Shown here one piece after another: positions 46,546-57,774 of a stretch of 64,000 bases of DNA. Each line of letters begins with the position of its first letter. Position 1 is the first letter of the stretch. The stretch is from Bufo bufo (lineage: Eukaryota; Chordata; Amphibia; Anura; Bufonidae). The notes below the pieces were generated by a model that saw nothing but the letters and a program-made list of their open reading frames with translations, had not been told where the DNA came from and searched no databases. A program made the position numbers and the translations under genes. Location of the stretch: assembly GCF_905171765.1 (NCBI RefSeq), contig NC_053390.1, positions 213,347,359-213,411,358 of the forward strand, given 5' to 3'.

Positions 46546-48794
46546 TTTATTTTAGCACAAGGCAGCAACATAAAATGTGAAAAAGAACAGAGAATGCCCA
46601 AAGAGAGGTTTGTTCACTGTGATCAAGCATTAATTTTATTTTTCTACTTTTACGTAAAATACGCCACATTGTTAGAGACAGACCGTTGCATTCTTTACTT
46701 CCCTCCAGCTGTTCCCTGCACAGTGGACCTACCGGCCCCGAGAGGAGAACGGCAGCACAGTCAATGGATTCAGCTGCAAGTGGAAGGGGCCTCAGTACTG
46801 GTTTAGCCCGTTCATTTTTAATATTGTCAGTTGGAACAAATTTGTTTCCACTGCTATGTAACATGGTATCTATTGGCCTGTGCAAAATCATAAAAAGGAA
46901 TCTTCACTATTAACGCGACCTTGCAGAGTTGCAAGCAACATTTAGCAAGAACTTGCCACACTCATCAAGCTGACCATATACTTCCTGTAGCATAGGACGG
47001 AAGCATATAGTAATGCTGGTCTGTGTGCTGTCAACCTCAGAGGCATTACTCATGGAAAGTTAGCTCAGAGTTGTCCGCGTTTGCTGAAGTGGTTTTATAT
47101 TGGCTACCACACACAAAGCAACATGTATATATGGCTAGTAGTTAGGTGGTCTCAGTAGTAGTCAGCACATTACGACAAATGGAGTATGGCAGCCATCATG
47201 TTCAGTTACTGGGACTACACACTTCAGACCACAACCATTCAGCTTTGTTACTGCATCTCTTCGTACAAGTAGATGTATGGTAGGGGTGGTCCAGCAACCA
47301 CTTTATCTGAGCCTCAGATGCACCCCTGGACTCCCATATGTAGCCAGAACATGCAGCTACATATGTATATCAATCTTATTTACATTCATGATATCGATTT
47401 ACATTATCATTTTATTGTAAAACAGAATTACTTTTTGAACTTGCAAAATCTGAATAAAGAAAGAATTTAAACAGAACATGCAGCTACAGAGGGAGACGTA
47501 TCCTAAATTGAATTTTTATTTATATTTTTTTATCACGGCAACCCCTTTTCGTGTGCACCCTTAAGGTCTATTGTGACTCGCCTATATTAGCTAGAGAGCT
47601 CTGGCTGCAGCTTCCCCCTGCAAACGCATCTGACTGTCAGGATATCCTTAAGGCCCTATGCACACGGACATAGTTTAATTCCGCTTCTGATCCATGCTTT
47701 TTATGGACCCATTCATCTCCAAAGATGCGGGCAGCACAGCAGTGTCCATTCCGCAAAAATTTGAACAAGAATAGGACTTTTTTTCTAGACATGCGTTTGT
47801 GGTCGGGGGTTTCCCGACTCCCTGATGTCAGGGGAGAGAAGGATCATGCGTGTTGGATTTCAACATGATCAAGCCTTTTCAGCCTGTTTTCACTAGAGAC
47901 ACCCGTCTCCATGTCCCAGGTGAGAATAATTTACTATACAGGATACATAGGCTCTTTCCCATCCATGGTAAATTCTGACAAGTTTGAAAGAGAAAAATAA
48001 AAAGTACAAAAAAAGAATGTAAGAATAAGATGTCTCGTCTCTGCAGGAAACCATCTCAGGCTGCAGACACCATAATCACTCAGTAAAGTTCCTCTTCTTT
48101 CGGTATATATCTTGACCTACTTGTTACAGTGCTTGTATTGTTAAAGCCTCCAATTCAAGGAAATGTCTTGTCTTGTACTAACTAGACAAGTGAGGTCTGA
48201 AATTAAAGATCAGCTACGGAGTAGAAAAGCCAGGAAGTCTCCCTGTGACCAGTACTTAGACAACGCAGGAAATACATGTCTAAGGAAAAACATTGGTTCA
48301 TCTCCACTATGCAGAACTTCAGCAGAGGGGAGTGAGCGACACAACAGAAACATGCGTCTATTACATTATTCCTCGTCTCCATGCTTAAATAGGCGAGAGA
48401 CTGGGTTATCTGATTGGTAATCGAGGGATAGACCATGAACTCTCAAAAGACCAGCAAACCAGTTATACTGTTAAATGAAAAGTTGTCAAACTGCAAGCAA
48501 GACCCAACAAACCAGTATGGCCTAAACATACCAATATAGGAACAACTTCTATGTCCAGGAACTGAGGGGAAAGTTGTCATTGGCTTCATCACCAGAAATA
48601 CAGCCTTAAAGTTGCAAATAAAAAAAAATATAGTAACATTTAAACAAAAGTACACAAAAAAAGTGTACTTCCTAAAATGTAAAAGCAATAAAAAAGTTAA
48701 ATATAAAATAAAAAAAATTATTCTCTCCTTTACTAAAAATAAATAAATAATAATTCTGTACTGATTATTGTCCATGTACAGAGGCTGCCTCTAA
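46546..48794 (-). other. rhof: rhof intron 2, mostly unassigned
   Basis: A left half of a TWA-type MITE (GGCCCTATGCACACGGACAT, 47652-47800) is the only element recognised. The rest is AT-rich without coding signs. Confidence 0.5.
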
Positions 48795-49047
48795 GGGCTC
48801 ATTCACACGACCGTGGTTTTAGTCTGCATTCACTTCAATGGGGCTGCAAAAGATGCGGACAGCATCTCAGTTCCGAGGCCCCGCAAAAATTATGAGGCAT
48901 GTCCTATTCTTGTCCATTTTGCTAACAAGAATAGGCATTTCTATAATGGGCATCCTGTTCCGTTCCACAAATTGGGGGCGGCATCCGTGTTTTGCGGATC
49001 CGCAATTTGTGGACCGCAAAACACGGCACGGTCGTGTGAACAAGCCC
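48795..49047. mobile_element. TWA-type MITE, 253 bp
   Basis: GGGCTCATTCACACGACCGT at the left mirrors CACGGTCGTGTGAACAAGCCC at the right; TAA flanks both sides (48792-48794, 49048-49050). Confidence 0.9.
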
Positions 49048-49367
49048 TAAAGCTAATGGAGGAAGATCCACAAAAAGCTAAAATATTTTTTTTGTATTTG
49101 GCGCTATAGCAATGTCACATGTTACACACTGTATACATAATTGACACAAGAGAATTAGGAGGGTCCATTTTTGGTTAAGGATTTAACAACAAAAAAATAA
49201 ATGTAAAAGCAATTTTTTGTCGTTGTACAGTTTTAATAGAAATCAAGCATGTTTTCTGAGCCATTTTGGAACACGTTAAGCCACTTCTGTCACTTTCTTT
49301 AATAACACGTGCCCACCTGTGAGTTATACTTACAGCCAGGAAAGAAAGAAAAAAAATTCAGATTAAA

Positions 49368-50396
49368 GTCGTTTTCCGGGCTCCTGATATTCATGACATA
49401 TCATCAGGATAGGTCACCAAAATCCGGTTGTTGTGGGTCCAACCTCCGGCACCCCACCGATCAGCTGTCCCCTGCAGCTTCCACCATCAGTACTAGCACT
49501 TTGAATGGAACAGGAAGCAGAGCTCCTGTCACTTGAATGGGAGCTGCAGTAACCTGGTACAGATCATCAATATCCGGAAAAGCTCTGTAAAAGTTGGCAG
49601 GTTTGAAAACGCCTTTATGTTTATGGCTATTGCCCAAACAATTAGAATTAAAGGGCTTGTCCTCCATTTTCACCCAGGCCGCTCCCTGACTTGAGCATTG
49701 GAGCAGTTCATGCTCCGATGCTCTCCTTTGCCCTGCGCTGAATCACTCAGGGCAAAGGCATTTTCCCGAGTTCCGGTGACTTAATAGGCTCTCCATGGGG
49801 CTGCCAGGAAGCCCGGTGGAGTCCCCGGCACTGATGGGCGGGCTTCAGTGCTGCCCTAGCCAGTAAAACGGCTAGGCCAGCGCTAAAGCATGCCCATCAG
49901 AGCCGGTGACGTCACCGAACACACTGCCGGGTGGAAGCCTCCGCCCAGCAGTGTGTCACTGTAAACAAAAGAACCCGTGCCCTGCGCGATGTAGCGCAGG
50001 GCAAGGGAGCGCATCGGAGCATGAGATGCTCTGATGCTAACATCAGTGGGTCTGCCTGGATGAAATTATGGGTATGTCCGGGTTGAATACTGACAACCTA
50101 TCCTCAGGATCGGTCATGATAACTAACTGGTAGAGATCTGATCCCTGCACCCCTGCTGATCAGCTGTTTGACGGCACGGTGCTGTGGTCTTATCATAATA
50201 TACCGAGGACACTGGCATAGATTGTATGGTAGCTGTACTTGGTATTGCACTCAGTCCCATTAATTTAAACGGGGCCGAGCTGCACAAAAGCCAAGTGATT
50301 GATGAACATCACAGGAACAGGGTGTAGCGCTCACTGGGTCAAACCCCCACTGATCAGATACTACCTATCCTAATAACAGGTCATCAATATTTAAAT
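49368..50396. repeat. Cluster of amphibian-type TTAA foldback repeats
   Basis: 49368-49585 and 50085-50395 carry CTATCCTCAGGAT / CATATCATCAGGATAGG blocks with GATCAGCTGT. Between them, a T2-like element starts at TTAA 49648-49651 (TTAAAGGGCTTGTCC) and has partly palindromic arms sharing GCATCGGAGCATGA / TCATGCTCCGATGC and GCCCTGCGCTG. Confidence 0.55.
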
Positions 50397-50570
50397 TAGG
50401 GGTGCACCGAAATGAAAATTCTGGTCCGAAACCGAAACCGAAAATTCAGGATGCCCTTGACCGAAAACCGAAACCGAAACCGAAACTGCCTTTTTGCCCA
50501 AATACTTTTAAAATACTTTTTTTTTAATGATTTTATTAATAATTCTTTTTCATGAATGAAATTCATCTGT

Positions 50571-51128
50571 GGGTGGCGCTGTTATGGAGAGGGGGATCTG
50601 TGGGTGGCGCTGTTATGGAGAGGGGGATCTGTGGGTGGCTCTGTTATGGAGAGGGGGATCTGTGGGTGGCGCTGTTATGGAGAGGGGGATCTGTGGGTGG
50701 CGCCGTTATGGAGAGGGGGATCTGTGGGTGGCGCCGTTATGGAGAGGGGGATCTGTGGGTGGCGCCGTTATGGAGAGGGGGATCTGTGGGTGGCGCCGTT
50801 ATGGAGAGGGGGATCTGTGGGTGGCGCCGTTATGGAGAGGGGGATCTGTGGGTGGCGCCGTTATGGAGAGGGGGATCTGTGGGTGGCGCTGTTATGGAGA
50901 GGGGGATCTGTGGGTGGCGCTGTTATGGAGAGGGGGATCTGTGGGTGGCGCTGTTATGGAGAGGGGGATCTGTGGGTGGCGCTGTTATGGAGAGGGGGAT
51001 CTGTGGGTGGCGCTGTTATGGAGAGGGGGATCTGTGGGTGGCGCTGTTATGGAGAGGGGGATCTGTGGGTGGCGCTGTTATGGAGAGGGGGATCTGTGGG
51101 TGGCGCTGTTATGGAGAGGGGGATCTGT
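50571..51128 (+). repeat. 31-bp minisatellite, about 18 copies
   Basis: The unit is GGGTGGCGCTGTTATGGAGA plus GGGGGATCTGT. Copies are almost identical; a block of about six central units has GCCGTT in place of GCTGTT, and one early unit has GGCTCTG. Since 31 is not a multiple of 3 and no unit creates a stop, all three plus-strand frames stay open and encode the same rotated 31-residue peptide. This is a repeat artefact, not a gene. Confidence 0.95.
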
Positions 51129-51138
51129 GCACTGTTAT

Positions 51139-51330
51139 GGGCATAACAGTGCACAGATCCCTTTCCCCATAACAGTGCACAGATCCCTTTCCCCATAACA
51201 GTGCACAGATCCCCCCTCCCCATAGCAGTGCACAGATCCCCCCTCCCCATAGCAGTGCACAGATCCCCCCCTCCCCATAGCAGTGCACAGATCCCCCCTC
51301 CCCATAGCAGTTCCATAGACCGATCCCCCC
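51139..51330. repeat. Second, inverted minisatellite arm
   Basis: About seven units of CATAACAGTGCACAGATCCC plus a C-rich spacer. They are reverse-complement relatives of the GGGGGATCTGTG part of the first array. The junction ACTGTTATG-GG-CATAACAGT (51131-51150) is a hairpin centre. Confidence 0.85.
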
Positions 51331-51361
51331 TACCCATAACAGCCCCGGCCCTGCTGCTCAC

Positions 51362-51597
51362 AGCATCTTTATTTTACCTTACAATCGTGAGGCTCCAGTA
51401 ACTAACAACTCTGCAGGCAGAGCGGAGGGCGGCGTAACGTCACTTACTCACGTGACGCACCTGCTCCGCCCACTTTATGAATGAAGGAGGCGGAGCAGGC
51501 GCGTCACGTGAGTAAGTGACGTTACGCCGGCCTCCGCTCTGCCTGCAGAGTTGTTAGTTACTGGAGCCTCACGATTGTAAGGTAAAATAAAGATGCA
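51362..51597. repeat. Palindrome with about 112-bp arms
   Basis: GCATCTTTATTTTACCTTAC at the left mirrors GTAAGGTAAAATAAAGATGC at the right. The inner arms share CAGAGTTGTTAGTTACTGGA and TCACGTGAGTAAGTGACGTT, with a short asymmetric loop near 51475-51485. TGACGTTA and TCACGTGA sites occur on each arm. Confidence 0.92.
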
Positions 51598-52077
51598 GTG
51601 ACAAAGTAAACCGCCCGCCCGCAGATGGTGGGTGACAAATCCCACACCCCATATTTTCGGCCGATATGTAACAATATCGGCCGAAGTGGATTAGGTGCAT
51701 TTTCGGCCGATATTTTCGGCTGCCGAAATTTCGGTGCACCCCTAATTTAAATCCCAGACAACCCCTTTAATCGTGGTTTGGGGCGATTGCTTTGTGTTCT
51801 ATTGGCCACAATAAAAGCATTAGATCTCCCATAGACAGCTAAGCTCGAAAGACACTGGTCAACACAACATCCAACCTAAAAGATAACTGTAGACCTTTAT
51901 TTTGCCTGCATATTGTTGCAACATTCATTCCAGCAGACACCCAGAGGCTATAAATCTGCGGCGGTTTTACCAGTTCCAGCCACATAATGGGCAAGAACAA
52001 ACATTCTCATATCCATCATATCATATCTTCCTTTCTAAACCAGTAGCCATTAAAGGAACACTAAACCTACTTAGAAG

Positions 52078-52455
52078 TTAAAGGGGTTGTACCAAGTTAG
52101 AAGGTATCCCCTTTCAACAGGGTAGGTGACAACTAACTGGCAGTCCAACTGCTGGGACCCACTATCAATTCCAAAATTGGGGTCCCGTTCCCCCAACCTG
52201 ATGGTGCCGCAGGTGGAGCATGTGCCCTGCTGCTCCATTCATTCTCTATAGGAGTGCCAGAAACATCCAAGTATTGTACTCCATTATCTCTGGCGCTCCC
52301 ATAGAGAATGAATGGAGCGACAGGGTATATGCCCAACCCGCCACTCCATCAGATCAGGGGAACAGGACCCCTGTTCTCAGGATCTGTGGGGGTCCCAGCA
52401 GTGAGAACCCCAGTGATCAGTAAGTTATCCCCTATGCTGTGGATGGAGTTAACTT
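52078..52455. repeat. TTAA-type foldback repeat
   Basis: TTAAAGGGGTTGTACC begins at 52078. Around a centre near 52262, inverted blocks CTCCATTCATTCTCTATAGG / CCATAGAGAATGAATGGAGC are clear. The right end decays before GGATGGAGTTAACT. Confidence 0.65.
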
Positions 52456-53293
52456 CCAAACTTGACACAACCGCTTTATATAAAACGTATAAAGCAGATA
52501 GTGTTTACCGCACGATTTATCATCTTCTGCATGTTCCTGACAATAAAAAGTCTTGTAGAAATTCTGTAAAGAACAAACCTCTTCAGCTACTGGTTGAGAT
52601 GGAGTGGCTCGGGCTAGGCCCACCTATGCGTTGTGAACTCTGGCAGTCTGTTCCGCCATGCACCGCTGGATCCCCATTGACAAGAACGTAAATCAGACAG
52701 GAATGTGGACGATTTACGACATATATGCAGACTTATGCTGGACAAAAAATACTGCATGCAGCACTTGTCTGGCCAAAAGCCAGCATATATGCTGGAAATC
52801 AGCCAGATCCCATTCCACTCAAAGGGGATCCAGCTCTGCCGTAACAGACTGCCGGCATTCACAACCAGTTTGCAAACCCAGCCTATTAGCAATGTGTTTG
52901 TCCTGGGGCAGCCAGGACAAACAGGAGAAGGTGGAGCCATGGCTGATTTTCGGAGACACAGACAGGCAATTTCTTTATTCCTCAGTTGGAATGGTAATAT
53001 GAAAGAATCAAGGGAGAGGAGTGGATGAAGGCAGTAACGGCTAGCATATGTTTGTGCATTTTCTCAGTTTACTTTTCTCCCAATTCACTTAAGATGAACT
53101 CTGATAAAGACATTGCAGAAGACTAAATACTGAACTTACAAAGTGAAACATATATAAAGGTATACTCATAAGCTATAGTATGTGAACCCAGGCAGACAAT
53201 GGATAGAAGATATTACAAAAATTCATTTCATTATTTTTAGTATTCTTCTACATATTGTAAATCTTAAAAATAAGTAAAAATCGCTACATATAC
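52456..53293 (-). other. rhof: rhof intron 2, proximal part
   Basis: A degenerate imperfect repeat near 52610-52960 (for example CTCTGGCAGTCTGTTCCGCC and GTAACAGACTGCCGGCATTC, inverted) is the only structure seen. No exon. Confidence 0.45.
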
Positions 53294-53381
53294 CTGCTGT
53301 GTCGTACAAGTGCAGACAGACTTCCTTGTTTCCAATTTTAATGCTTGTGGTATATTTTTCAAAGACAGACGGTGCATATTG
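53294..53381 (-). CDS. rhof: RhoF GTPase, exon 2
   Basis: A TTTTCTCTTGGCAG acceptor precedes CAATATGCA, and ACAGCAG is followed by GTATATG. The 88-bp exon starts in phase 0 and ends one base into a Gly codon. It encodes QYAPSVFEKYTTSIKIGNKE and VCLHLYDTA: switch I and the start of the DTAG motif of the nucleotide site. The switch I text APSVFEKY has Ser where most Rho proteins have Thr; this is also found in mammalian RhoF and supports the family call. The first exon, with the GDGGCGKTSLL-type P-loop, was searched for up to 64000 on the minus strand and not found, so intron 1 exceeds 10.6 kb. Confidence 0.95.
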
Positions 53382-53983
53382 CTGCCAAGAGAAAACAACA
53401 TCCACGTCCTTAATAATGGAAGCACAATGCATAAAAACAAAAGCAATAACAAGCTCTTACACAGAATAAAGGCTCTATCAACTTGCCTTGTACAGTAATA
53501 TAGCTGATATTTGGGCATCACTAGCATTGTGCACCAATGCTCTGTAAATGATAAAAACAGAATTGGAAACACACGGCCGCTATCTGTAATGGAGCCGAGA
53601 TGCAAGTACCACACACAGGCCAAGAGCAGGTATGGTGAGCCAGGAATGGGCAATCCTGTCACGGCTAATAGCGTACTATAATGGCTGATGTCAAGTTTCT
53701 GCCTTCTATCTCATGCAACATTTAGAATTACCGTATGTGCAATGACCTTGTGCACTGCGAGCACTTGACATTAGATAAAAGGGGCTGTCTGAGCGAACTG
53801 AAAATTTTAAAAAGTTTTAAAAATCTTCCTATACTCAACTGTCACTCCCCAGTCAAATCCAGCACCACAGCTCCAGTCCTCCTCCCAGTCTTTGTATACA
53901 AGGCTGATGGTGACATAGCGGTATACAGCATGTGACCGCCGCAGCCAATCACTGGCCTCAGTACTGGAGCTGCAGCACTAAAG
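53382..53983 (-). other. rhof: rhof intron 1, proximal part
   Basis: No element or exon recognised apart from a weak dispersed repeat at 53790-53975. Confidence 0.45.
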
Positions 53984-54166
53984 CAGGGGTGCACAATCTT
54001 TCCTGGTTGGGGGCCACATTGTGAGACTAAACCAATGCAAAAGCCTGGAAATAAAACTTAAAAGGGGTATTACCAACTGAAATATTTATGGTATATTGAG
54101 AATGTATACCATAAATGTTTGGTTACATTTCCAGGACTCCCCCAGGCTGCAGGTTGGGCACCCCTG
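53984..54166. mobile_element. hAT-like foldback element, decayed
   Basis: CAGGGGTGCACAATCTTTCC at the left and CAGGTTGGGCACCCCTG at the right are inverse. It belongs to the same family as 41815-42119, sharing GGGGGCCACATTGTGAG and ACTGAAATATTTATGG-like text. The 8-bp flanks no longer match. Confidence 0.7.
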
Positions 54167-54354
54167 TTTTAGAGAATAGCACCATTTGTCTCTTTATTCT
54201 GTACACACTAATCTAATGATTATATTTCTAGGTCAAAGCAAAAATCAAGTTAGTGGGGAAAAAAATATAATACAAATTATTTTTTGATACTTTTGGGCCT
54301 GGGCTGCAATACCAAGCACAGCCACTATATAATGAACAGCGCTGTTCTGGGAAA

Positions 54355-54686
54355 GGCTCCTTTAACATCACCGTTTCTCCTTTCAGTTCTCCGACTCCGT
54401 TGAGGAGCAGGAGAACAGAAAGGACGGATTCTGCAGAGAACTGAGCCTAAAGACATCATTCTAGTCCGTTCGGTGTCCGCTCAGAATATGATTTTTGAGC
54501 AGAGACGAGCATGCAGGACTTTAGTCTCCGCTCAAAAATCATATTGTGAGCAGACACCGAACGGACCCCATTATAGTCTATGGGGTCTTTAGGCTCAGTT
54601 AGGTCTCAGTTATCTGCAGAATCCGTCCTCCTGCTCCTCAACGGAGCCGGAGAACGGAAAGGAGAAACAGTGACGTTAAAGGAGCC
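54355..54686. mobile_element. Foldback MITE, 332 bp
   Basis: GGCTCCTTTAACATCACCGT at the left mirrors CAGTGACGTTAAAGGAGCC at the right. Inner blocks CCGTTCGGTGTC / GACACCGAACGG and TGATTTTTGAGC / GCTCAAAAATCA pair too. Flanks are AAA and TAA. It lies inside a split amphibian-type foldback repeat (54300-54355 and 54687-54780). Confidence 0.8.
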
Positions 54687-55095
54687 TAAGCTGTAAGTGG
54701 ATCAGTGTCAGCATCACACCAATCTGATATTGATGATCTATCCAGAAGTTAGGCCATCAATATTATACTCCTGTAAAAGCTCTTTAATACTGCATAATTC
54801 ATCTGACAAAGATTGAACATGTAACTCTAATACTGGACAAGCAGAAAATAAAAGTTCTGCATAGAAAAGATCGGGAAAGACAGGCAATTCACAACAACCA
54901 CATGAAAACAAGACACGCCAACAATGACTATACAGTGCTGCCCATAATTATCCATACCCCTGGCAAATTTTGACTTAGTTATTTATTTAACCAGCAAGTA
55001 ATTTTTGACGGGAAATGACATAGGTGTCTCCAAAAAGATAAGACGATGTACAAGAGGCATTATTAAGGAAAAAAAATAAATTCTCAGCTTTTATT

Positions 55096-56378
55096 TACAT
55101 TTGACCAAAAAATACAAGATCTTCGGTACTGTGGAAAATCTGAGAGGACGTGGTCGGAAGCCAAAAGTGACACCTGTGCTGGCCAGGAGGATAGTTAGAG
55201 AGGTGAAAAAGAATCCAAGGATCACCACCAAGGCCATCCTGGTGGCAATGTCTCAAGGCAGACAATCCAACGGACACTGCACAATGCAGACCAAGGAGGA
55301 CGCCACTTCTCCAGATAAGGCCTCATGCACACGACCGTTGTTATGTTCCGTGTCCGTTGTTCCGTTTTCCGTGACTTTCAATGGGTCCGTTGAAAACTCG
55401 GCTAAAGCACAGTTGGTCATCCGCGTCCGTGATCCATGGTTTCAGTCCGTCAAAAAAATATGACCTGTCCTATTTTTTTCCGCGGATAACGGTTCGCGGA
55501 CCCATTCAAATCAATGGGTCCGTGAAAAAACGCGGAGGCACACAAGATTGTCATCCGCGCGTCCATTTTTTTCCTATCATTTGCAAAGCAAACTTGACTT
55601 AGATATTTTTTTTACTGTCCTTCATGTCTGGTGATCCTCCAAAAATAAAGGAAGACACACGGAAAAGGATCACGGAACAACGGAACCCCATTTTGCGGAA
55701 CGGAACACAACAACGGTAGTGTTCATGAGGCCTAAGGCACACAAAAGCTCGCTTGTCCTTTGCAAAAGCTCATCTGGACAAAAAAGTCTTCTGGTCTTCT
55801 GCGTTATGGTCAGATAGAACAAAAATGTAATTGTTTGGTCACAATGATGTTTCCTTCATTTGGCGTAAAAAAGGAGAAGCCTTCAACCCAAAGAACACCA
55901 TCCCCACTGTCAAACATGGTGGTGGGAACCTAATGCTTTGGGGGTGTTTTTCAGCCAATGGACCAGGGAACCTAATCACAGTAAACGGCACCATGAAAAA
56001 AGAGCAATAGATGAGGATTCTCAACGACATCATCAGGCAGTCTGCAGAGAAACGTGGCCTTGGCACCAGTGGACATTTCAGCATGACAATGACCCAAAAC
56101 ACACAGCAAAAGTGGGGAAGAAATGGTTAGCAGACAACAACATTAATGTTTTGGAGAGGCCCAGCCAGAGTCCAGACTTTAATCCAATTGAGAATCTGTG
56201 GAGGGAGCTAAAGATCAGGGTGATGGCAAGAAGACCCTCCAAGCTGAAAGATTTGGAGCTCATTGCTAAAGATGAATGGGCAAAAATACCTGTGGAGACA
56301 TGCAAAAAGCTGGTCTGCAATTATGGGAAGCGTCTGATTGCTGTAATAGCCAATAAAGGCTTTTCTATTGATGATTGA
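55096..56378 (+). pseudogene. Tc1 transposase, interrupted and mutated
   Basis: The first part (55101-55318) reads KYKIFGTVENLRGRGRKPKV then TPVLARRIVREVKKNPRITT, the DNA-binding linker with a GRGRKPK hook. After the MITE the frame resumes with KAHKSSLVLCKSS and several stops; the first catalytic region (DRTK-like, 55810) is damaged. The final part (56050-56378) keeps [18 protein letters not shown] (second Asp) and [15 protein letters not shown] (Glu), ending NKGFSIDD. The extreme N terminus and much of the catalytic core are lost. The lineage differs from the intact copy at 2493. Confidence 0.9.
55319..55732. mobile_element. TWA-type MITE inside the Tc1 element
   Basis: GGCCTCATGCACACGACCGT at the left and AGTGTTCATGAGGCC at the right, with TAA on both sides (55316-55318 and 55733-55735). 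Removing the insert with one TAA restores CCAGATAAGGCACACAAAAG, a continuous transposase frame. Confidence 0.95.
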
Positions 56379-56761
56379 GAAGGGTATGAATCATTTTGGA
56401 CTGGACACTTTTTGCTCAAATGTAAATAAAAGCTGAGAAATGTTTTTTTTTCCACAATAATGCCTCTTGTACATCGTCTTATTATCTTTTGGGAGACACC
56501 TATGTCATTTCCCATCAAAAAATTACTTGCTGGTTGAATAAAAGTAACTTTAAGTCTAAATTTGTCAGGGGTATGAATAATTATGGGCAGCACTGTACAT
56601 ACAGAGGCAGAGAACCATACACGTTCTAGAAGAACAGACTTGTAACACATCAGTTTGCTTTGGACTGAAGAGAATGTTTTATTCAAGCACAGTATGCCAA
56701 AAAGGATGGCTCGACAGCAAGCATGACACCTCCTGCAACACCTTATATAGAGACACATGCA

Positions 56762-57218
56762 GTATCCGGGCTTTGCGGATTGGGGCCGGATGCGTTCAGT
56801 GAAACTCGCACTATTTTGCAAGCAAGTTCAGTCAGTTTTGTCTGTGATTGTGTTCAGTTTTTTTCTGCTCGGGTGCAATGTGTTTTGACGTGTTTTTCAC
56901 GCGCGTGATAAAAAACTGAAGGTTTACAAACCACATCTCTTAGCAACCATCAGTGAAAAACGCATCGCATCCGCACTTGCTTGCGGACACAATGTGTTTT
57001 TCACGCAGCCCCATTCACTTCTATGGAGCCAGGGCTGCGTGAAAAAACGCAGAATATAGAACATGCTGCGATTTTTACGCAACGCAGAACTGATGTGTGA
57101 AAAACAACGCTCATGTGCACAGACCCATTGAAATGAATGGGTCAGGATTCAGTGCGGGTGCTATGCGTTCACGTCACGCATTGCACCCGCGCAGAAAACT
57201 CGCTCATGTGAAAGGGGC
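56762..57218. mobile_element. TWA-type MITE, left end truncated
   Basis: GCGGATTGGGGCCGGATGCG starts abruptly; the right end is ACTCGCTCATGTGAAAGGGGC. It is otherwise very similar to the copy at 57299-57774, only about 80 bp away. Confidence 0.75.
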
Positions 57219-57298
57219 TATAGTGTTTCCGGGACAGAGCACAGTCATGTAAATCGGCCCCAATACAGATGATAAATGGGAGAGCTTTAACCCCTTTA

Positions 57299-57774
57299 GG
57301 CTGGTTTCACACGGGCGTTGCGGATTGGGGCCGGATGCGTTCAGAGTGTGTTCAGTGAAACTTGCACTATTTTGCAAGCAAGTTCAGTCAGTTTTGTCTG
57401 CGATTGCGTTCAGTTGTTCAGTTTTTCCGCGCGGGTGCAATGCGTTTTTCACGCGCGTGATAAAAAAAACTGAAGGTTTACAAACAACATCTCTTAGCAA
57501 CCATCAGTGAAAAACGCATCGCACCCGCACTTGCTTGCAGATGTAATGCGTTTTTCACTGAAGCCCCATTCACTTCTATGGGGCCAGGGCTGCGTGAAAA
57601 TCGCAGCAATATAGAACATGCTGCGATTTTCACGCAACGCAGAACTGATGCGTGAAAAACAACGCTCATGTACACAGACCCATTGAAATTAATGGGTCAG
57701 GATTTAGTGCGGGTGCTATGCGTTCACGTCACGCATTGCACCCGTGCGGAAACCTCGCTCGTGTGAAAGGGGCC
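57299..57774. mobile_element. TWA-type MITE, 476 bp
   Basis: GGCTGGTTTCACACGGGCGT at the left mirrors CGCTCGTGTGAAAGGGGCC at the right; flanks are TTA and TAA. The core has CACGCGCGTGATAAAA and GCATCGCACCCGCAC blocks. Confidence 0.88.

Larger units (their letters stand above)
50397..51744. mobile_element. hAT element carrying two-armed minisatellite
   Basis: TAGGGGTGCACCGAAAT at the left mirrors AATTTCGGTGCACCCCTA at the right. A perfect 8-bp duplication ATTTAAAT flanks it (50389-50396 and 51745-51752). Subterminal CCGAAACCGAAA and TTTCGGCCGATA repeats mark both ends. No transposase: the interior is two minisatellite arrays and a palindrome. Confidence 0.95.
54933..56595 (+). mobile_element. 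Tc1 element, inactive, with nested MITE
   Basis: CAGTGCTGCCCATAATTATC at the left mirrors AATTATGGGCAGCACTG at the right; TA flanks both ends (54931-54932, 56596-56597). Inverted repeats of about 180 bp share ATGCCTCTTGTACATCGTCT and AAATGTAAATAAAAGCTGAG. A TWA-type MITE of 414 bp interrupts the transposase. Confidence 0.93.

Noticed and set aside
50552..51198. Long open frames in all three plus-strand frames
   Set aside because: They are produced by an 18-copy 31-bp minisatellite without stops; no protein features.
50571..51330. Regular short repeats resembling a CRISPR array
   Set aside because: Units are contiguous with no unique spacers, in a vertebrate intron, inside a hAT element.
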